Assembly: GCA_963762085.1 (NCBI GenBank)
Contig: CAVXJD010000005.1
Location: forward strand, 124,001-188,000
Origin: DASQGA01 sp963762085
GTDB lineage: Bacteria > Actinomycetota > Thermoleophilia > Gaiellales > Gaiellaceae
Direction: 5' to 3'
DNA: 64,000 bases
Numbering within the stretch: position 1 is the stretch's first letter; every line of letters starts with the position of its first letter. The position numbers were made by a program, and so were the translations under genes. Below the pieces are notes generated by a model. The model saw only the letters and a list, made by a program, of their open reading frames with translations, was not told the origin of the DNA and did no database searches. Below are positions 23,177 through 31,527 of this stretch, piece after piece.

Positions 23177-24394
23177 GTGAGGCGGCCCACGAGATGGTCT
23201 GGCTGGATCGCCGTTTTTGTGTCCGCCTTGGCGCTCGCGACGGCCGGCACGGCACTCGCGGCGCTCTCCGGCGAGCTGACACGAGCGCTCACGGTCCGGG
23301 GCGTCTCCTGGCAGGCCACGGGTGCGCTCGTCCTCGATCTTCGCAACGGCGGCCTCGTCTATGCGAAGCACGCCGATCGCTCCCTCCGGCCCGCGTCGAA
23401 CGAAAAGCTTGTCGTTGCGCTCGCGACGCTCGATCGCCTGGGCCCCGCTGCACGCATCCCGACACGCGTGCTCGGCAGGGGATCCGCGAGCGAGTCCGTC
23501 TGGCAGGGTGCGCTCATCCTGAAGGGCTACGGCGACCCGACGCTCACCGGCTCCGACCTCGCCGTGCTCGCGAGGCGCGTCCGGCTCTCGGGCATCAACA
23601 CGGTCACGGGCAAGGTTCTCGCTGACGAGACCTACTTCGACACCCGTCGCGTCGCGCCCGGCTGGAAGCCGTCGTACTACAAGGAGGAATGTCCCCCCCT
23701 TTCGGCTCTCGTGGTCGACAAGGCAAAGGTCCTGGGCCGGACCGTCGACACTCCGGCACTTGCCGCAGCGCGGGCGTTTCGCAAAGCGCTCACGCTCGCC
23801 GGCGTCAGGGTGCTCCGGGGCGCCGGCGTGGGCGCTGCCGGCGACGGCGCCACGCTCGTCTCCCAGATCCTCTCTCCCTCCACCGCCGGCCTGGTGAAGC
23901 AGATGAACCGACAGAGCGACAACTTCGTCGCAGAGATGCTCCTGAAGCGCCTCGGTGCCCGCATCCTCGACCGCGGAGAGACCGCGGCCGGAATCTCCGT
24001 GGCCCGTGAGGTCCTACGGACGCGCGGGGTGCCGCTTGCCGGGGTCCGGCTTGCCGACGGCTCCGGCCTCTCGAGCTACGACCGCCTGACTGCGCGTGCC
24101 ATCGCTGCCATCCTGGTCACGGGGTGGAGCGATCCCGGCTTCCGGCGGCCGTTCGTAAGCTCGTTGCCACTTGCAGGCGTGAACGGCACCCTGAAGGACC
24201 GTTTGCGCTCATATCCCGCCCGTGGCTTCGTTCGGGCGAAGACCGGGACGACCAACCGCGCTTCGAGCCTCTCGGGCTTCGTCGGGACGCGCTACGTCTT
24301 CTCGGTCCTCCAGAACGGAGCTCCGATCCCCTGGCTCTCAGCGAGACAGGGCCAGGACCGATTCGTGCAGATTCTGGCGGGCCGCGCCCGCTAG
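23177..24394 (+). CDS. dacB: D-alanyl-D-alanine carboxypeptidase/endopeptidase, PBP4 (S13) family
   Basis: A 405-residue exported penicillin-binding protein. It has a signal sequence (about 8-28) and the three serine-peptidase motifs: SNEK (Ser74-Lys77), SDN in NRQSDNFVAEM, and KTG in RAKTGTTNR. It trims or cleaves peptidoglycan stem peptides. The start is GTG 23177, five bases after a TATCTT -10-like box, so the mRNA may be leaderless. The frame is open far upstream, but that sequence is antisense to the acidic coiled-coil gene. The stop shares CTAG with ligA. Confidence 0.93.
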   Translation: MRRPTRWSGWIAVFVSALALATAGTALAALSGELTRALTVRGVSWQATGALVLDLRNGGLVYAKHADRSLRPASNEKLVVALATLDRLGPAARIPTRVLGRGSASESVWQGALILKGYGDPTLTGSDLAVLARRVRLSGINTVTGKVLADETYFDTRRVAPGWKPSYYKEECPPLSALVVDKAKVLGRTVDTPALAAARAFRKALTLAGVRVLRGAGVGAAGDGATLVSQILSPSTAGLVKQMNRQSDNFVAEMLLKRLGARILDRGETAAGISVAREVLRTRGVPLAGVRLADGSGLSSYDRLTARAIAAILVTGWSDPGFRRPFVSSLPLAGVNGTLKDRLRSYPARGFVRAKTGTTNRASSLSGFVGTRYVFSVLQNGAPIPWLSARQGQDRFVQILAGRAR

Positions 24395-26415
24395 CCCCTA
24401 AGGAGCTTCTGGAAGGCGGCCTCGTCCAGGATGGGAACGCCGGCCTTCTCCGCTTTCGCGAGCTTCGACCCCGGGCCCTCCCCGACAACCAGACCGGTCG
24501 TCTTGCCAGACACGGAGTTGAGCACCCGTGCGCCGAGCTTTTCGAGTGCGTCCGCCGCCTCCTCCCGCGTCCAGCCGGAGAGCGTTCCTGTGATCACGTA
24601 GGTGGAACCGGTGAGCCTGCCCTCGACCGGCCGCTCTGCCTCCCCTACCTCGAAGGTCAGGCCTAGCTCTCGAAGCTCCTGCACGAGCCCACGATTTTCC
24701 TCATCGGAGAACCACTCCGCAATCGCCTCAGCCCGCTCCGGCCCGATCCCCTCGACGGCCATGATGTCCTCCTGGCTCGCCTCCATGAGGCGATCGACCG
24801 AGCCGAAGTGACGGGTCAGGTTCTGCGCGGTGACCCAGCCGACGTCCGGGATGTTCAGCCCGAAGAGAACCCGGAAGAACGGCTGCGACTTCGACTCCTG
24901 GATCGCCGCGACGGCGTTGCGCGCCGAGATCTCCCCGTAGCCATCGAGCTCCTGGAGCTGTGCAGCGGTTAGCCGATACAGGGCGGGCATGGAGCGAAGC
25001 AGACCCTCGTCCCAGAGCCGGCGGACGAACTGCTCCCCGACGCCCTCGATGTCCATCGCCGCACTCACCCAGTTGATGAGCGTCTCCAGGCCGCGCGAGG
25101 GACACGCGCGGTTGGGACAGCGATGCATGACCTCACCCTCGGGCTTGACGATCCCGGTTCCGCAGAGCGGGCATTTGGCCGGCATCCGGAACGGCTTCGT
25201 CCCCTTTGCGTGCGGCAGGACGGGGCCCACCACCTGCGGGATCACGTCGCCCGCACGCTGGACGATCACCTTGTCGCCCTCGCGGATGTCCTTCCGGTTG
25301 ATGTCCTCCTCGTTGTGGAGGGTGGCGGTCGAGACCGTGACCCCGCCCACGTGCACGGGCTCCAGCTGCGCCCAGGGGTTCAGGTTCCCCGTCCTCCCGA
25401 CACGGATGTGGATCTTCGAGAGCACCGTCTCCGCCGTCAGCGGAGCCCACTTGAAGGCACGAGCCCAGCGCGGCCGCGAGTGGAGAGCACCGAGCCGCCG
25501 CTGCTGGTCGATCGAGTCGACCTTGATCACGATCCCGTCGATCTCGTAGTCCAGTTCGATCCGTCGCGTCTCCCAGGCCCTGCAGGCCTCTGCCACCTCC
25601 TCGATCGTCTCGACGCGCTCCGAGTACGGGTTCGTGCGGAAGCCCCGCTCACGTAGCCACTCGAGCAGCTCCCACTGCGTTTCGACCTCAACCGCCTCGC
25701 GGTAGCCCGAGCCGTAGACCCAGATCGCGAGCGGGCGCGCGGCGGTGATCGACGAGTCGAGCTGGCGCAGGGTCCCTGCCGCGGCATTACGCGGGTTGGG
25801 AGCGGTTTTCTTGCCCTCCGAGACGAGCCTCTCGTTCAGCTCCCGGAACCCGGACAGCGGAAAGTAGATTTCGCCGCGCACCTCCACCACCGGCGGCGGC
25901 GCCTCCCCGGGTGGCAGGCGGAGCGACAGCGGTATCGACCGGATCGTCCTCAGGTTGACCGTGATCTCCTCGCCGCGGAACCCGTCACCCCTGGTGGCCC
26001 CGCGAACGAACTGCCCCTCCTCGTACACGAGGGAGACGGCGGAGCCGTCGATCTTCGGCTCGATCACGTAGGCAACAGGCTCGTCAGAGTCGAGGCGCTT
26101 GCGGACGTCGTCAGCCCATTTCGCGAGCGCCTCGCCGGTCGTCACCTTCTCGAGCGAGCCCATCGGTGCCAGGTGGTCGACCTTCGTGAACTTCTCCGAA
26201 GGCGGCGCGCCCACGCGCTGTGTGGGCGAGTCCGGCGTCACGAGCTCGGGATGGGCCTCCTCGAGCGCAACCAGCTCGTCGTAGAGCCGGTCGTACTCCG
26301 CGTCCGAGATCTCCGGGTCGTCGAGGACGTGGTAGCGATGCAGGTGATGGTCGAGCTCGCGGCGCAGCTCCTCGGCCCGGCCGGTCGCGGAGGCTGAGGT
26401 CTGGCTAGACGGCAT
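24391..26415 (-). CDS. ligA: NAD-dependent DNA ligase LigA
   Basis: A 674-residue replicative ligase that seals nicks with NAD+. The order is domain Ia (LDHHLHRYHVLDDPEISDAEYD), adenylation domain with active-site Lys121 in EPKIDGSA, OB fold, a four-Cys zinc finger (CPLCGTG ... CPNRACPSRG), helix-hairpin-helix repeats (about 500-580) and a C-terminal BRCT domain (GSTYVITGTLSGWTREEA). The length is typical. The ATG at 26415 overlaps the upstream HAD gene by 11 bases. The cluster truA-HAD-ligA reads in one direction. Confidence 0.98.
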   Translation of the reverse strand: MPSSQTSASATGRAEELRRELDHHLHRYHVLDDPEISDAEYDRLYDELVALEEAHPELVTPDSPTQRVGAPPSEKFTKVDHLAPMGSLEKVTTGEALAKWADDVRKRLDSDEPVAYVIEPKIDGSAVSLVYEEGQFVRGATRGDGFRGEEITVNLRTIRSIPLSLRLPPGEAPPPVVEVRGEIYFPLSGFRELNERLVSEGKKTAPNPRNAAAGTLRQLDSSITAARPLAIWVYGSGYREAVEVETQWELLEWLRERGFRTNPYSERVETIEEVAEACRAWETRRIELDYEIDGIVIKVDSIDQQRRLGALHSRPRWARAFKWAPLTAETVLSKIHIRVGRTGNLNPWAQLEPVHVGGVTVSTATLHNEEDINRKDIREGDKVIVQRAGDVIPQVVGPVLPHAKGTKPFRMPAKCPLCGTGIVKPEGEVMHRCPNRACPSRGLETLINWVSAAMDIEGVGEQFVRRLWDEGLLRSMPALYRLTAAQLQELDGYGEISARNAVAAIQESKSQPFFRVLFGLNIPDVGWVTAQNLTRHFGSVDRLMEASQEDIMAVEGIGPERAEAIAEWFSDEENRGLVQELRELGLTFEVGEAERPVEGRLTGSTYVITGTLSGWTREEAADALEKLGARVLNSVSGKTTGLVVGEGPGSKLAKAEKAGVPILDEAAFQKLLRG

Positions 26416-27040
26416 CGAGCAGCTCCCGCGGTGAGTGGACGATCAGGTCGGCTCCATACTCGAGCAATCTCTCGGCGGGATGGATCTTCCCCCAGGAGAC
26501 ACCGATCGTGAAGACTCCCGCCGCCTTCCCGGCCTCGATGTCGAAGGGCGAGTCGCCGACGAACGCAGCGCTGTCGGGCGTCGCGCCGACGAGCTCGAGC
26601 GCGCGCAACACAGGCTCCGGATGCGGTTTGTGGAGCTCCGTGTCGTCCGTCGTGACGACTACGTCGAAGTAGCGCTCGATGCCCAGCTGCTCGAAGGCGA
26701 GATCGACCGTCTTTCGGCGTTTCGCGGTCACGATTCCGAGCTTGCGCCCTTCCGCGTGCAAGTGCTCCAGCACTTCCTGCACCCCCTCGAAGGCCTCGAG
26801 CTCGTCGTGGAGCGGAGCGTTGTGGGCCCGGTACACGCGGACGAGCTCGTCGACGCGATCTGCGTCGAATGAAGCCATCTGGTCGCGGATCGACGAGCCT
26901 CCAACGGCGGCCACGAGCTCGTCGTCGGGAATCTCCCGGCGCAGCACGGTACGCGTCGCATGCCGGAACGACTCGAGGATCATCCCGCCCGAGTCGATCA
27001 GCGTGCCGTCAAGGTCGAAGAGGACAGTCGGGTATTTCAC
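26405..27040 (-). CDS. HAD phosphatase, Gph/PpaX-like
   Basis: A 211-residue HAD hydrolase. Motif I FDLDGTLIDS, motif II IVTAKRR, motif III in HKPHPEP and motif IV FVGDSPFDIEAG are all present, with a four-helix cap between I and II. This pattern fits phosphoglycolate phosphatase or pyrophosphatase PpaX; the substrate is not certain. It starts immediately after the truA stop and overlaps ligA by 11 bases, so it lies in a truA-HAD-ligA operon. Confidence 0.92.
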   Translation of the reverse strand: MKYPTVLFDLDGTLIDSGGMILESFRHATRTVLRREIPDDELVAAVGGSSIRDQMASFDADRVDELVRVYRAHNAPLHDELEAFEGVQEVLEHLHAEGRKLGIVTAKRRKTVDLAFEQLGIERYFDVVVTTDDTELHKPHPEPVLRALELVGATPDSAAFVGDSPFDIEAGKAAGVFTIGVSWGKIHPAERLLEYGADLIVHSPRELLDAV

Positions 27041-27757
27041 TCAGTAGTCCACATGCTCGAGATAGAGGCCCCAGGGCGGGGCCGTCCTGCCGGCTTCGGA
27101 GCGCGGACGCCCCTCGAGCAGCCGCTCGAAGGCGACCGGCTCGGCCTCCAGCATCGTACCGACGAGGGTTCGCACCATGTGTCGCAAGAAGCTGTCCGCT
27201 CTGATCCGAAACTCGAGCACGTCGCTCGTGGAGGCCCACCGCGCCTCGAGCACGGTGCGGTCAAAGCTCGAATGCCGCGTCTCGGTCGGGGTGAAGGCCC
27301 GGAAGTCGTGGGTGCCGGCGATCAGGCCGGCGAGAGCGTCGAGCACCTCGAGATCGACGGGGCGCGGCCACCAGAGGGAGCGGCGATGCTCGAACGGGGA
27401 CGGGGCCCGCCGGCGCCAGATCCGGTAGACGTAGCTCCGGGCGCGAGCCCCGTACCGAGCGTCGAACTCTGTGGGCACCCGCTCAGACGCGATCACCTTG
27501 AGGTCGCTGGGAAGACGGGAGTTCAGCGCGTCGGCGGCACTTTCGAGCGGGCCCTCGGAGGCGGTGAGGCTCGCCACCTGAGCGAGCGCATGCACGCCTG
27601 CGTCCGTGCGGCCCGCCACGGCAAGCCCGCTCCAGCCCGGGAAGAGGGTGTCGAGTGCTCGACGCAGCTCTCCTTCGACGGTGCGCAGCCCCGGTTGCAT
27701 AGCCCAGCCGGAAAACGAGGTGCCTTCGTACTCGAGCGTCAGCTTCAGGTTCGCCAT
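27041..27757 (-). CDS. truA: tRNA pseudouridine(38-40) synthase TruA
   Basis: A 238-residue enzyme that makes pseudouridine at positions 38-40 of tRNA anticodon arms. The catalytic Asp52 is in GRTDAGVHA; YEGTSFSGWAMQPGLRTVEGEL (here split as YEGTSFSGWAMQPG and RTVEGEL) and FLRHMVRTLVGTM are conserved. In many bacteria truA directly follows rplQ; here an inverted arsR module separates them. A TAGCCT -10 box at 27764-27769 lies six bases before the ATG 27757, which suggests its own leaderless promoter. Confidence 0.97.
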   Translation of the reverse strand: MANLKLTLEYEGTSFSGWAMQPGLRTVEGELRRALDTLFPGWSGLAVAGRTDAGVHALAQVASLTASEGPLESAADALNSRLPSDLKVIASERVPTEFDARYGARARSYVYRIWRRRAPSPFEHRRSLWWPRPVDLEVLDALAGLIAGTHDFRAFTPTETRHSSFDRTVLEARWASTSDVLEFRIRADSFLRHMVRTLVGTMLEAEPVAFERLLEGRPRSEAGRTAPPWGLYLEHVDY

Positions 27758-27763
27758 CGGCGA

Positions 27764-27769
27764 AGGCTA
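27764..27769 (-). promoter_or_regulatory. -10 box of truA
   Basis: Minus-strand TAGCCT ends six bases before the truA ATG, the same spacing as seen for the nucleoside phosphorylase, acyl-CoA dehydrogenase and CoA-binding genes. Leaderless initiation is inferred. Confidence 0.45.
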
Positions 27770-27770
27770 G

Positions 27771-27798
27771 TTGACATCCAGCTCCGTAAGTGTATGCT
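27771..27798 (+). promoter_or_regulatory. Sigma-70 type promoter of arsR-SRPBCC
   Basis: A consensus TTGACA (27771-27776) and TATGCT (27793-27798) are separated by 16 bases. Transcription would start near 27805-27807, at or next to the GTG start codon of the ArsR gene. Both operator repeats overlap or follow the -10 box. Confidence 0.8.
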
Positions 27799-27818
27799 TA
27801 CCGTAAGTGATGGCTTAC
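27786..27818. promoter_or_regulatory. Tandem operators, GTAAG-N6-CTTAC twice
   Basis: Two inverted repeats with the same arms, GTAAGTGTATGCTTAC (27786-27801) and GTAAGTGATGGCTTAC (27803-27818), are separated by one base. The first covers the -10 box and the second covers the transcription and translation start of the ArsR gene. Autorepression by the ArsR protein is inferred. Confidence 0.75.
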
Positions 27819-28136
27819 GGGAATGGCATCGCAGCTCTCGGGGATCCGACACGACGGACGATCTTCGAGCTTCTGGGCGTCGAACCGCGCTCGGTCGGTG
27901 ACCTGGCCGGCGAGCTGCCCGTCAGCCGGCCCGCAGTCTCCCAGCACCTCAAGGTGCTGAAGGACGCAGGCCTCGTCTCCGAGAGCCGTGTCGGTACGCG
28001 GCGCGTTTATCGGGTCGAGCCCGAGGCGGTCGCCGAGCTCCGCACGTATTTCGACGAGTTCTGGACACAGGCGCTGGCCGCCTTCAAGACGGCAGCGGAA
28101 AACGAGCTGGAAGGAGCGCAGCATGGAAGTAACTGA
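27807..28136 (+). CDS. ArsR family transcriptional regulator
   Basis: A 109-residue winged-helix repressor. ALGDPTRRTIFELLGVEPRSVGDL opens the domain (helices 1-2), and SRPAVSQHLKVLKDAGLV is the recognition helix. No metal-binding Cys pair is present, so it is the non-metal type often paired with SRPBCC proteins. It starts at GTG 27807 or ATG 27810, at the transcription start of a strong promoter, so the mRNA is leaderless. Operators overlap the promoter. The last 14 bases overlap the SRPBCC gene. Confidence 0.93.
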   Translation: MMAYGNGIAALGDPTRRTIFELLGVEPRSVGDLAGELPVSRPAVSQHLKVLKDAGLVSESRVGTRRVYRVEPEAVAELRTYFDEFWTQALAAFKTAAENELEGAQHGSN

Positions 28137-28575
28137 CCTCACACTCCGCAAGACGATCACGGTCGCCCGCCCGCCCGACGTGGCATTCCGGGTCTTCACG
28201 GAGAGGCTCGCAAGCTGGTGGCCCGCCCGGACTCACTCCGTCGGCCACGAGCGAGTGGACACGATTGTTCTCGAAGGTCACGTTGGCGGCCGCTTCTACG
28301 AACGGCTCGACGACGGCACCGAGCACGACTGGGGCGAGATCACGACGTGGGATCCCCCCGGCCGGCTCGGCATGACCTGGCATGCAGGACGCCGCCCGGA
28401 GACCGCGCAGCAGCTCGAGATCCGCTTCGTGGCCGAGGACGAAGGAACGCGGGTCGAGCTCGAGCAGACGGGCTGGGAGGTCCTCGGCGACGAGGCCGAG
28501 GCGACGCGGGCGAACTACGCCTCCGGTTGGACGGGAGTGCTCGGATCGTACGCCGAGGCGGTCGACGCGGACTAG
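28123..28575 (+). CDS. SRPBCC/AHSA1-like domain protein
   Basis: A 150-residue START-like helix-grip fold protein: ITVARPPDVAFRVFTERLA opens the domain, followed by WW, GGRFYERLDDGTEHDWGEI and WDPPGRLGMTWH, and the ending NYASGWTGVL typical of AHSA1 members. It may bind a hydrophobic ligand. It is cotranscribed with the ArsR gene and overlaps its end by 14 bases. The ATG 28123 has AAGGAG upstream. Its TAG shares CTAG with the stop of rplQ on the other strand. Confidence 0.9.
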   Translation: MEVTDLTLRKTITVARPPDVAFRVFTERLASWWPARTHSVGHERVDTIVLEGHVGGRFYERLDDGTEHDWGEITTWDPPGRLGMTWHAGRRPETAQQLEIRFVAEDEGTRVELEQTGWEVLGDEAEATRANYASGWTGVLGSYAEAVDAD

Positions 28576-28961
28576 CCGGCGGCCGGGGCGGGTGCGCGCT
28601 CGGGAACGTAGTCCACGAGCTCGAGGTACGCCATCTGAGCGGCGTCGCCCTGCCGTGGGCCCAGCTTGACGACCCGGGTGTAGCCCCCTGCTCGGTCTGC
28701 GAAGCGGGGGGCGATCTCGGTGAACAGCATGTGCGCGATGGGCTTCGAGCGCAGGAAGGCCACGGCCTGGCGCTGCGCCGAGACGTCCCCCCTCTTCCCG
28801 AGCGTGATCATCTGCTCGACGATCGGCCGTACCTCCTTGGCCTTCGCCTCGGTGGTCTTGATCCGGCCGTGCTCGATCAGCGCGCTCGCCAGGTTGGCGT
28901 ACAGCGCCTTTCGGTGGGCCGAATCGCGCCCGAGCTTCCTACCTGCCCGCTGGTGCCTCAC
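28572..28961 (-). CDS. rplQ: Large-subunit ribosomal protein L17
   Basis: 129 residues. MRHQRAGRKLGRDSAHRKAL is the standard opening. A short Ala/Pro-rich end replaces the long tails seen in some relatives. It is last in the alpha operon, 18 bases after rpoA. The stop lies in the CTAG shared with the SRPBCC gene, so the operon has no space for a terminator of its own before the convergent gene. Confidence 0.97.
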   Translation of the reverse strand: MRHQRAGRKLGRDSAHRKALYANLASALIEHGRIKTTEAKAKEVRPIVEQMITLGKRGDVSAQRQAVAFLRSKPIAHMLFTEIAPRFADRAGGYTRVVKLGPRQGDAAQMAYLELVDYVPERAPAPAAG

Positions 28962-28979
28962 CCGGTCTCCCTTCGAGCC

Positions 28980-29942
28980 TCAGTCGTCGCGGAGGCTCAG
29001 GCCGTGGGCCTGGAGCGTCTCGCTGACTTCCTCGATCGACTTCTTGCCGAAGTTCGGGATCGCGGCAAGCTCGTTCTCGCTCTTCGTGACAAGGTCACCG
29101 ATCGTCTCGATTCCGACCCTCTTCAGGCAGTTGTAGCTGCGGACGCCCAGCTCGAGCTCCTCAATCGGGAAGTTCTCCATCCCGTGCGCCTGGGGCACCT
29201 CTGCCTGGGCCTCACTGGCCGCTTCCCCGAAGCCCTCGATCTTGTCGATGTCGGTGAAGATGGCGAGCTGCCGGATCAGGATCTCGGCGGCCTGCGCGAT
29301 CGCGTCACGGGGATCGAGCGAGCCGTCGGTGGTGACGTCGAGCCTCAGCTTGTCGTAGTCCGTGCGCTGGCCCACGCGCGCTGCCTCTACTTCGTAGGAG
29401 ACGCGGCGGACCGGCGAGAAGATCGAGTCGACGGGAATGACGCCGATCGACTGCTCGGGCTCGCGGTTCAGCTCGGCGGGGACGTAGCCACGGCCGCGCC
29501 CAATCGTGAGGATGATGTCGAGCTTCCCCTTGTCGGAGAGGTTCGCGATTTCGAGATCCGGGTTCAGGATCTCGAGGTCAGCCGGGGCCGCGATGTCCGA
29601 TGCCTTCACGGGCCCGGAGCCCTTCTTCTCGAGCCGAACCTCGACCTCGGGCGAATCGCCCTCGAGCCGGCAGATCAGGTTCTTGAGGTTGAGGATGATG
29701 TCGGTGACGTCCTCACGGACTCCCTGCAGTGTCGTGAACTCGTGGGCCACGCCCTCGATCTTCACGGACGTGACCGCGGCTCCCTCGAGCGAGGAAAGCA
29801 GCACGCGCCGCAGCGAGTTGCCGAACGTGTAGCCGAAGCCGCGATCGAGCGGCTCGATCACGAAGACGCCGTTTCGCTCGTCGACCTCTTCGTGGACGAT
29901 CCTGGGGATCTGAAAATCCATCGTTGCCGTTCTGGTAGCCAT
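28980..29942 (-). CDS. rpoA: RNA polymerase alpha subunit
   Basis: 320 residues. The N-terminal assembly domain has PLDRGFGYTFGNSLRRVLLS (here PLDRGFGYTFGNSLRRVL) and the C-terminal domain has ELELGVRSYNCLKRVGI with NFGKKSIEEV, the DNA and activator contact region. It nucleates polymerase assembly as a dimer and contacts UP elements. Gene order rpsD-rpoA-rplQ is canonical. Confidence 0.98.
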   Translation of the reverse strand: MATRTATMDFQIPRIVHEEVDERNGVFVIEPLDRGFGYTFGNSLRRVLLSSLEGAAVTSVKIEGVAHEFTTLQGVREDVTDIILNLKNLICRLEGDSPEVEVRLEKKGSGPVKASDIAAPADLEILNPDLEIANLSDKGKLDIILTIGRGRGYVPAELNREPEQSIGVIPVDSIFSPVRRVSYEVEAARVGQRTDYDKLRLDVTTDGSLDPRDAIAQAAEILIRQLAIFTDIDKIEGFGEAASEAQAEVPQAHGMENFPIEELELGVRSYNCLKRVGIETIGDLVTKSENELAAIPNFGKKSIEEVSETLQAHGLSLRDD

Positions 29943-29990
29943 GCGTTCCTTCCTATCTCCTACAGATGAATGGGCGAGGCAGCCTCGCGC

Positions 29991-30614
29991 CTACTTCGAA
30001 TAGAGCTCGACGATGAGCTGTTCTTGCACCGGAGCGTCGATCTCGTCGCGCTCCGGAAGCTTCAAGATCTTGCCGGTCAGGTTGTCGTGGTCGGCCTGGA
30101 GCCAGGGTGAGACCGACGCCGTCAGGTCGGTCGCGTCGCGGATGACCGGCTCGGCCGGGCTCCCCGCCTTCATCGCGACGATCATGTCGGGCCGCACCTG
30201 GAAGCTCGGGATGTTGACCCGGCGGCCGTTCACCTGGAAGTGCCCGTGACGGATGAGCTGCCTGGCCTGCGCGCGGGAGGCGGCAAACCCGAGCCGGTAG
30301 ACCACGTTATCGAGCCTGGTCTCGAGCATCCGTAGAAGCTCCTCGCCAGTGATTCCCGAACGCCGCGACGCCTTCTTGTAATAGCCGCGGAACTGCTTCT
30401 CGAGAATCCCGTAGTAGCGGCGGGCCTTCTGCTTCTCGCGGAGCTGGAGCAGGTACTCGGACTGCTTGATGCGCCCACGGCCGTGCTCCCCCGGCGGATA
30501 GCTCCTGCGCTCGACCGAGCACTTCTCGGTCAGGCAGCGCTCGCCCTTCAGGAAGAGCTTCAGCCCTTCGCGCCGGCAGTTGCGGCACTTGGTTCCGAGG
30601 TTCTCGCGGGCCAT
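29991..30614 (-). CDS. rpsD: Small-subunit ribosomal protein S4, zinc-binding form
   Basis: 207 residues. Cys10, Cys13, Cys27 and Cys32 form the zinc site of the C+ form. The S4 RNA-binding domain includes ETRLDNVVYRLGFAASRAQARQL (split as ETRLDNVVYRLGF and ASRAQARQL). It is a primary 16S rRNA binder and initiates 30S assembly. The ATG overlaps the rpsK stop by one base. Confidence 0.98.
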   Translation of the reverse strand: MARENLGTKCRNCRREGLKLFLKGERCLTEKCSVERRSYPPGEHGRGRIKQSEYLLQLREKQKARRYYGILEKQFRGYYKKASRRSGITGEELLRMLETRLDNVVYRLGFAASRAQARQLIRHGHFQVNGRRVNIPSFQVRPDMIVAMKAGSPAEPVIRDATDLTASVSPWLQADHDNLTGKILKLPERDEIDAPVQEQLIVELYSK

Positions 30615-31018
30615 TAGACCCTCCGCCTTTTCTTCTGGCGGACGCCGTTGTGCGCCTGGGGGGAGACGTCGCGGACGCCCAGCACCTCGAGGCCTGCGGC
30701 CTGAAGTGAGCGAATCGCGGTCTCACGGCCCGAGCCCGGTCCCTTCACGAAGACCTCGATCTTCTGGAGCCCGTGCTCCATGCCCTTCCGCGCGCACGAG
30801 TCGGCCGTCACCTGCGCGGCGAACGGCGTCGACTTGCGCGAGCCCTTGAAGCCCGCCGAGCCCGCGCTCTCCCATGCGATCACGTTCCCGTCCTTGTCCG
30901 TCAGCGACACGATCGTGTTGTTGAAGGACGTCTTGATGTGCGCCTGACCGATGGCGATGTTCTTCTTGACGCGACGGCGCGTTCGGCCCTTGGCCGCTGA
31001 TCGGCGAGGAGGCGCCAC
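30614..31018 (-). CDS. rpsK: Small-subunit ribosomal protein S11
   Basis: 134 residues with a basic N-terminus (RTRRRVKKNI), the core TSFNNTIVSLTDKDGNVIAW and the C-terminal DVSPQAHNGVRQKKRRRV. It sits at the mRNA exit side of the 30S platform. It lies 1 base after rpsM and overlaps rpsD. Confidence 0.98.
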   Translation of the reverse strand: MAPPRRSAAKGRTRRRVKKNIAIGQAHIKTSFNNTIVSLTDKDGNVIAWESAGSAGFKGSRKSTPFAAQVTADSCARKGMEHGLQKIEVFVKGPGSGRETAIRSLQAAGLEVLGVRDVSPQAHNGVRQKKRRRV

Positions 31019-31019
31019 G

Positions 31020-31403
31020 CTAGGTCTTCGCCACGGCCTTCTTGCCGCGGCCCACCGTCTTCTTGGGGCCCTTGCGGGTGCGCGCGTTGGTCTTCGTGCG
31101 CTGGCCGTTCACGGGGAGGCCGCGACGGTGGCGAACGCCGCGATAGGCGCCGATCTCCTGGAGCCGCTTGATGCTCTGCGAGCGCTCGCGGCGAAGGTCC
31201 CCTTCGACGGAGACGCCGTCGTCGATATACGTGCGAAGCTTGGTGATCTCCTCGTCCGTCAGGTCGCGCACCTTGGTGTCGGGCGAAAGGCCGAGCTCGG
31301 CGGCGATCTTCCGCGAGGTGGACGGACCGATCCCGTAGATGTAGGTCAGGCCGACCTCGAGCCGCTTCTCGCGTGGAAGGTTGACGCCTGCGATTCGTGC
31401 CAA
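31020..31403 (-). CDS. rpsM: Small-subunit ribosomal protein S13
   Basis: 127 residues. MARIAGVNLPREKRLEVGLT and the C-terminal RHRRGLPVNGQRTKTNAR are standard; the basic tail reaches into the P site and contacts tRNA. It follows rpmJ by 10 bases. Confidence 0.98.
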   Translation of the reverse strand: MARIAGVNLPREKRLEVGLTYIYGIGPSTSRKIAAELGLSPDTKVRDLTDEEITKLRTYIDDGVSVEGDLRRERSQSIKRLQEIGAYRGVRHRRGLPVNGQRTKTNARTRKGPKKTVGRGKKAVAKT

Positions 31404-31413
31404 ATCTCTCTCC

Positions 31414-31527
31414 TTATCCTTGCCGCTGCTTGTGGCGCGGGTTCGTGCAAATGACCAGGACTTTTCCGTGCCGCTTGATCACGCGGCAGCGGTCACACAT
31501 CGGTTTGACGGAAGCTCTGACTTTCAT
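31414..31527 (-). CDS. rpmJ: Large-subunit ribosomal protein L36, zinc-binding form
   Basis: 37 residues with the zinc ligands Cys11, Cys14, Cys27 and His32 (CDRC and CTNPRH). It follows map by 50 bases. In most bacteria infA lies directly before rpmJ; here the gap holds no coding sequence, only a leader with a short CCCCGCCGGGG hairpin. The ATG lacks an obvious ribosome-binding site. Confidence 0.95.
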   Translation of the reverse strand: MKVRASVKPMCDRCRVIKRHGKVLVICTNPRHKQRQG

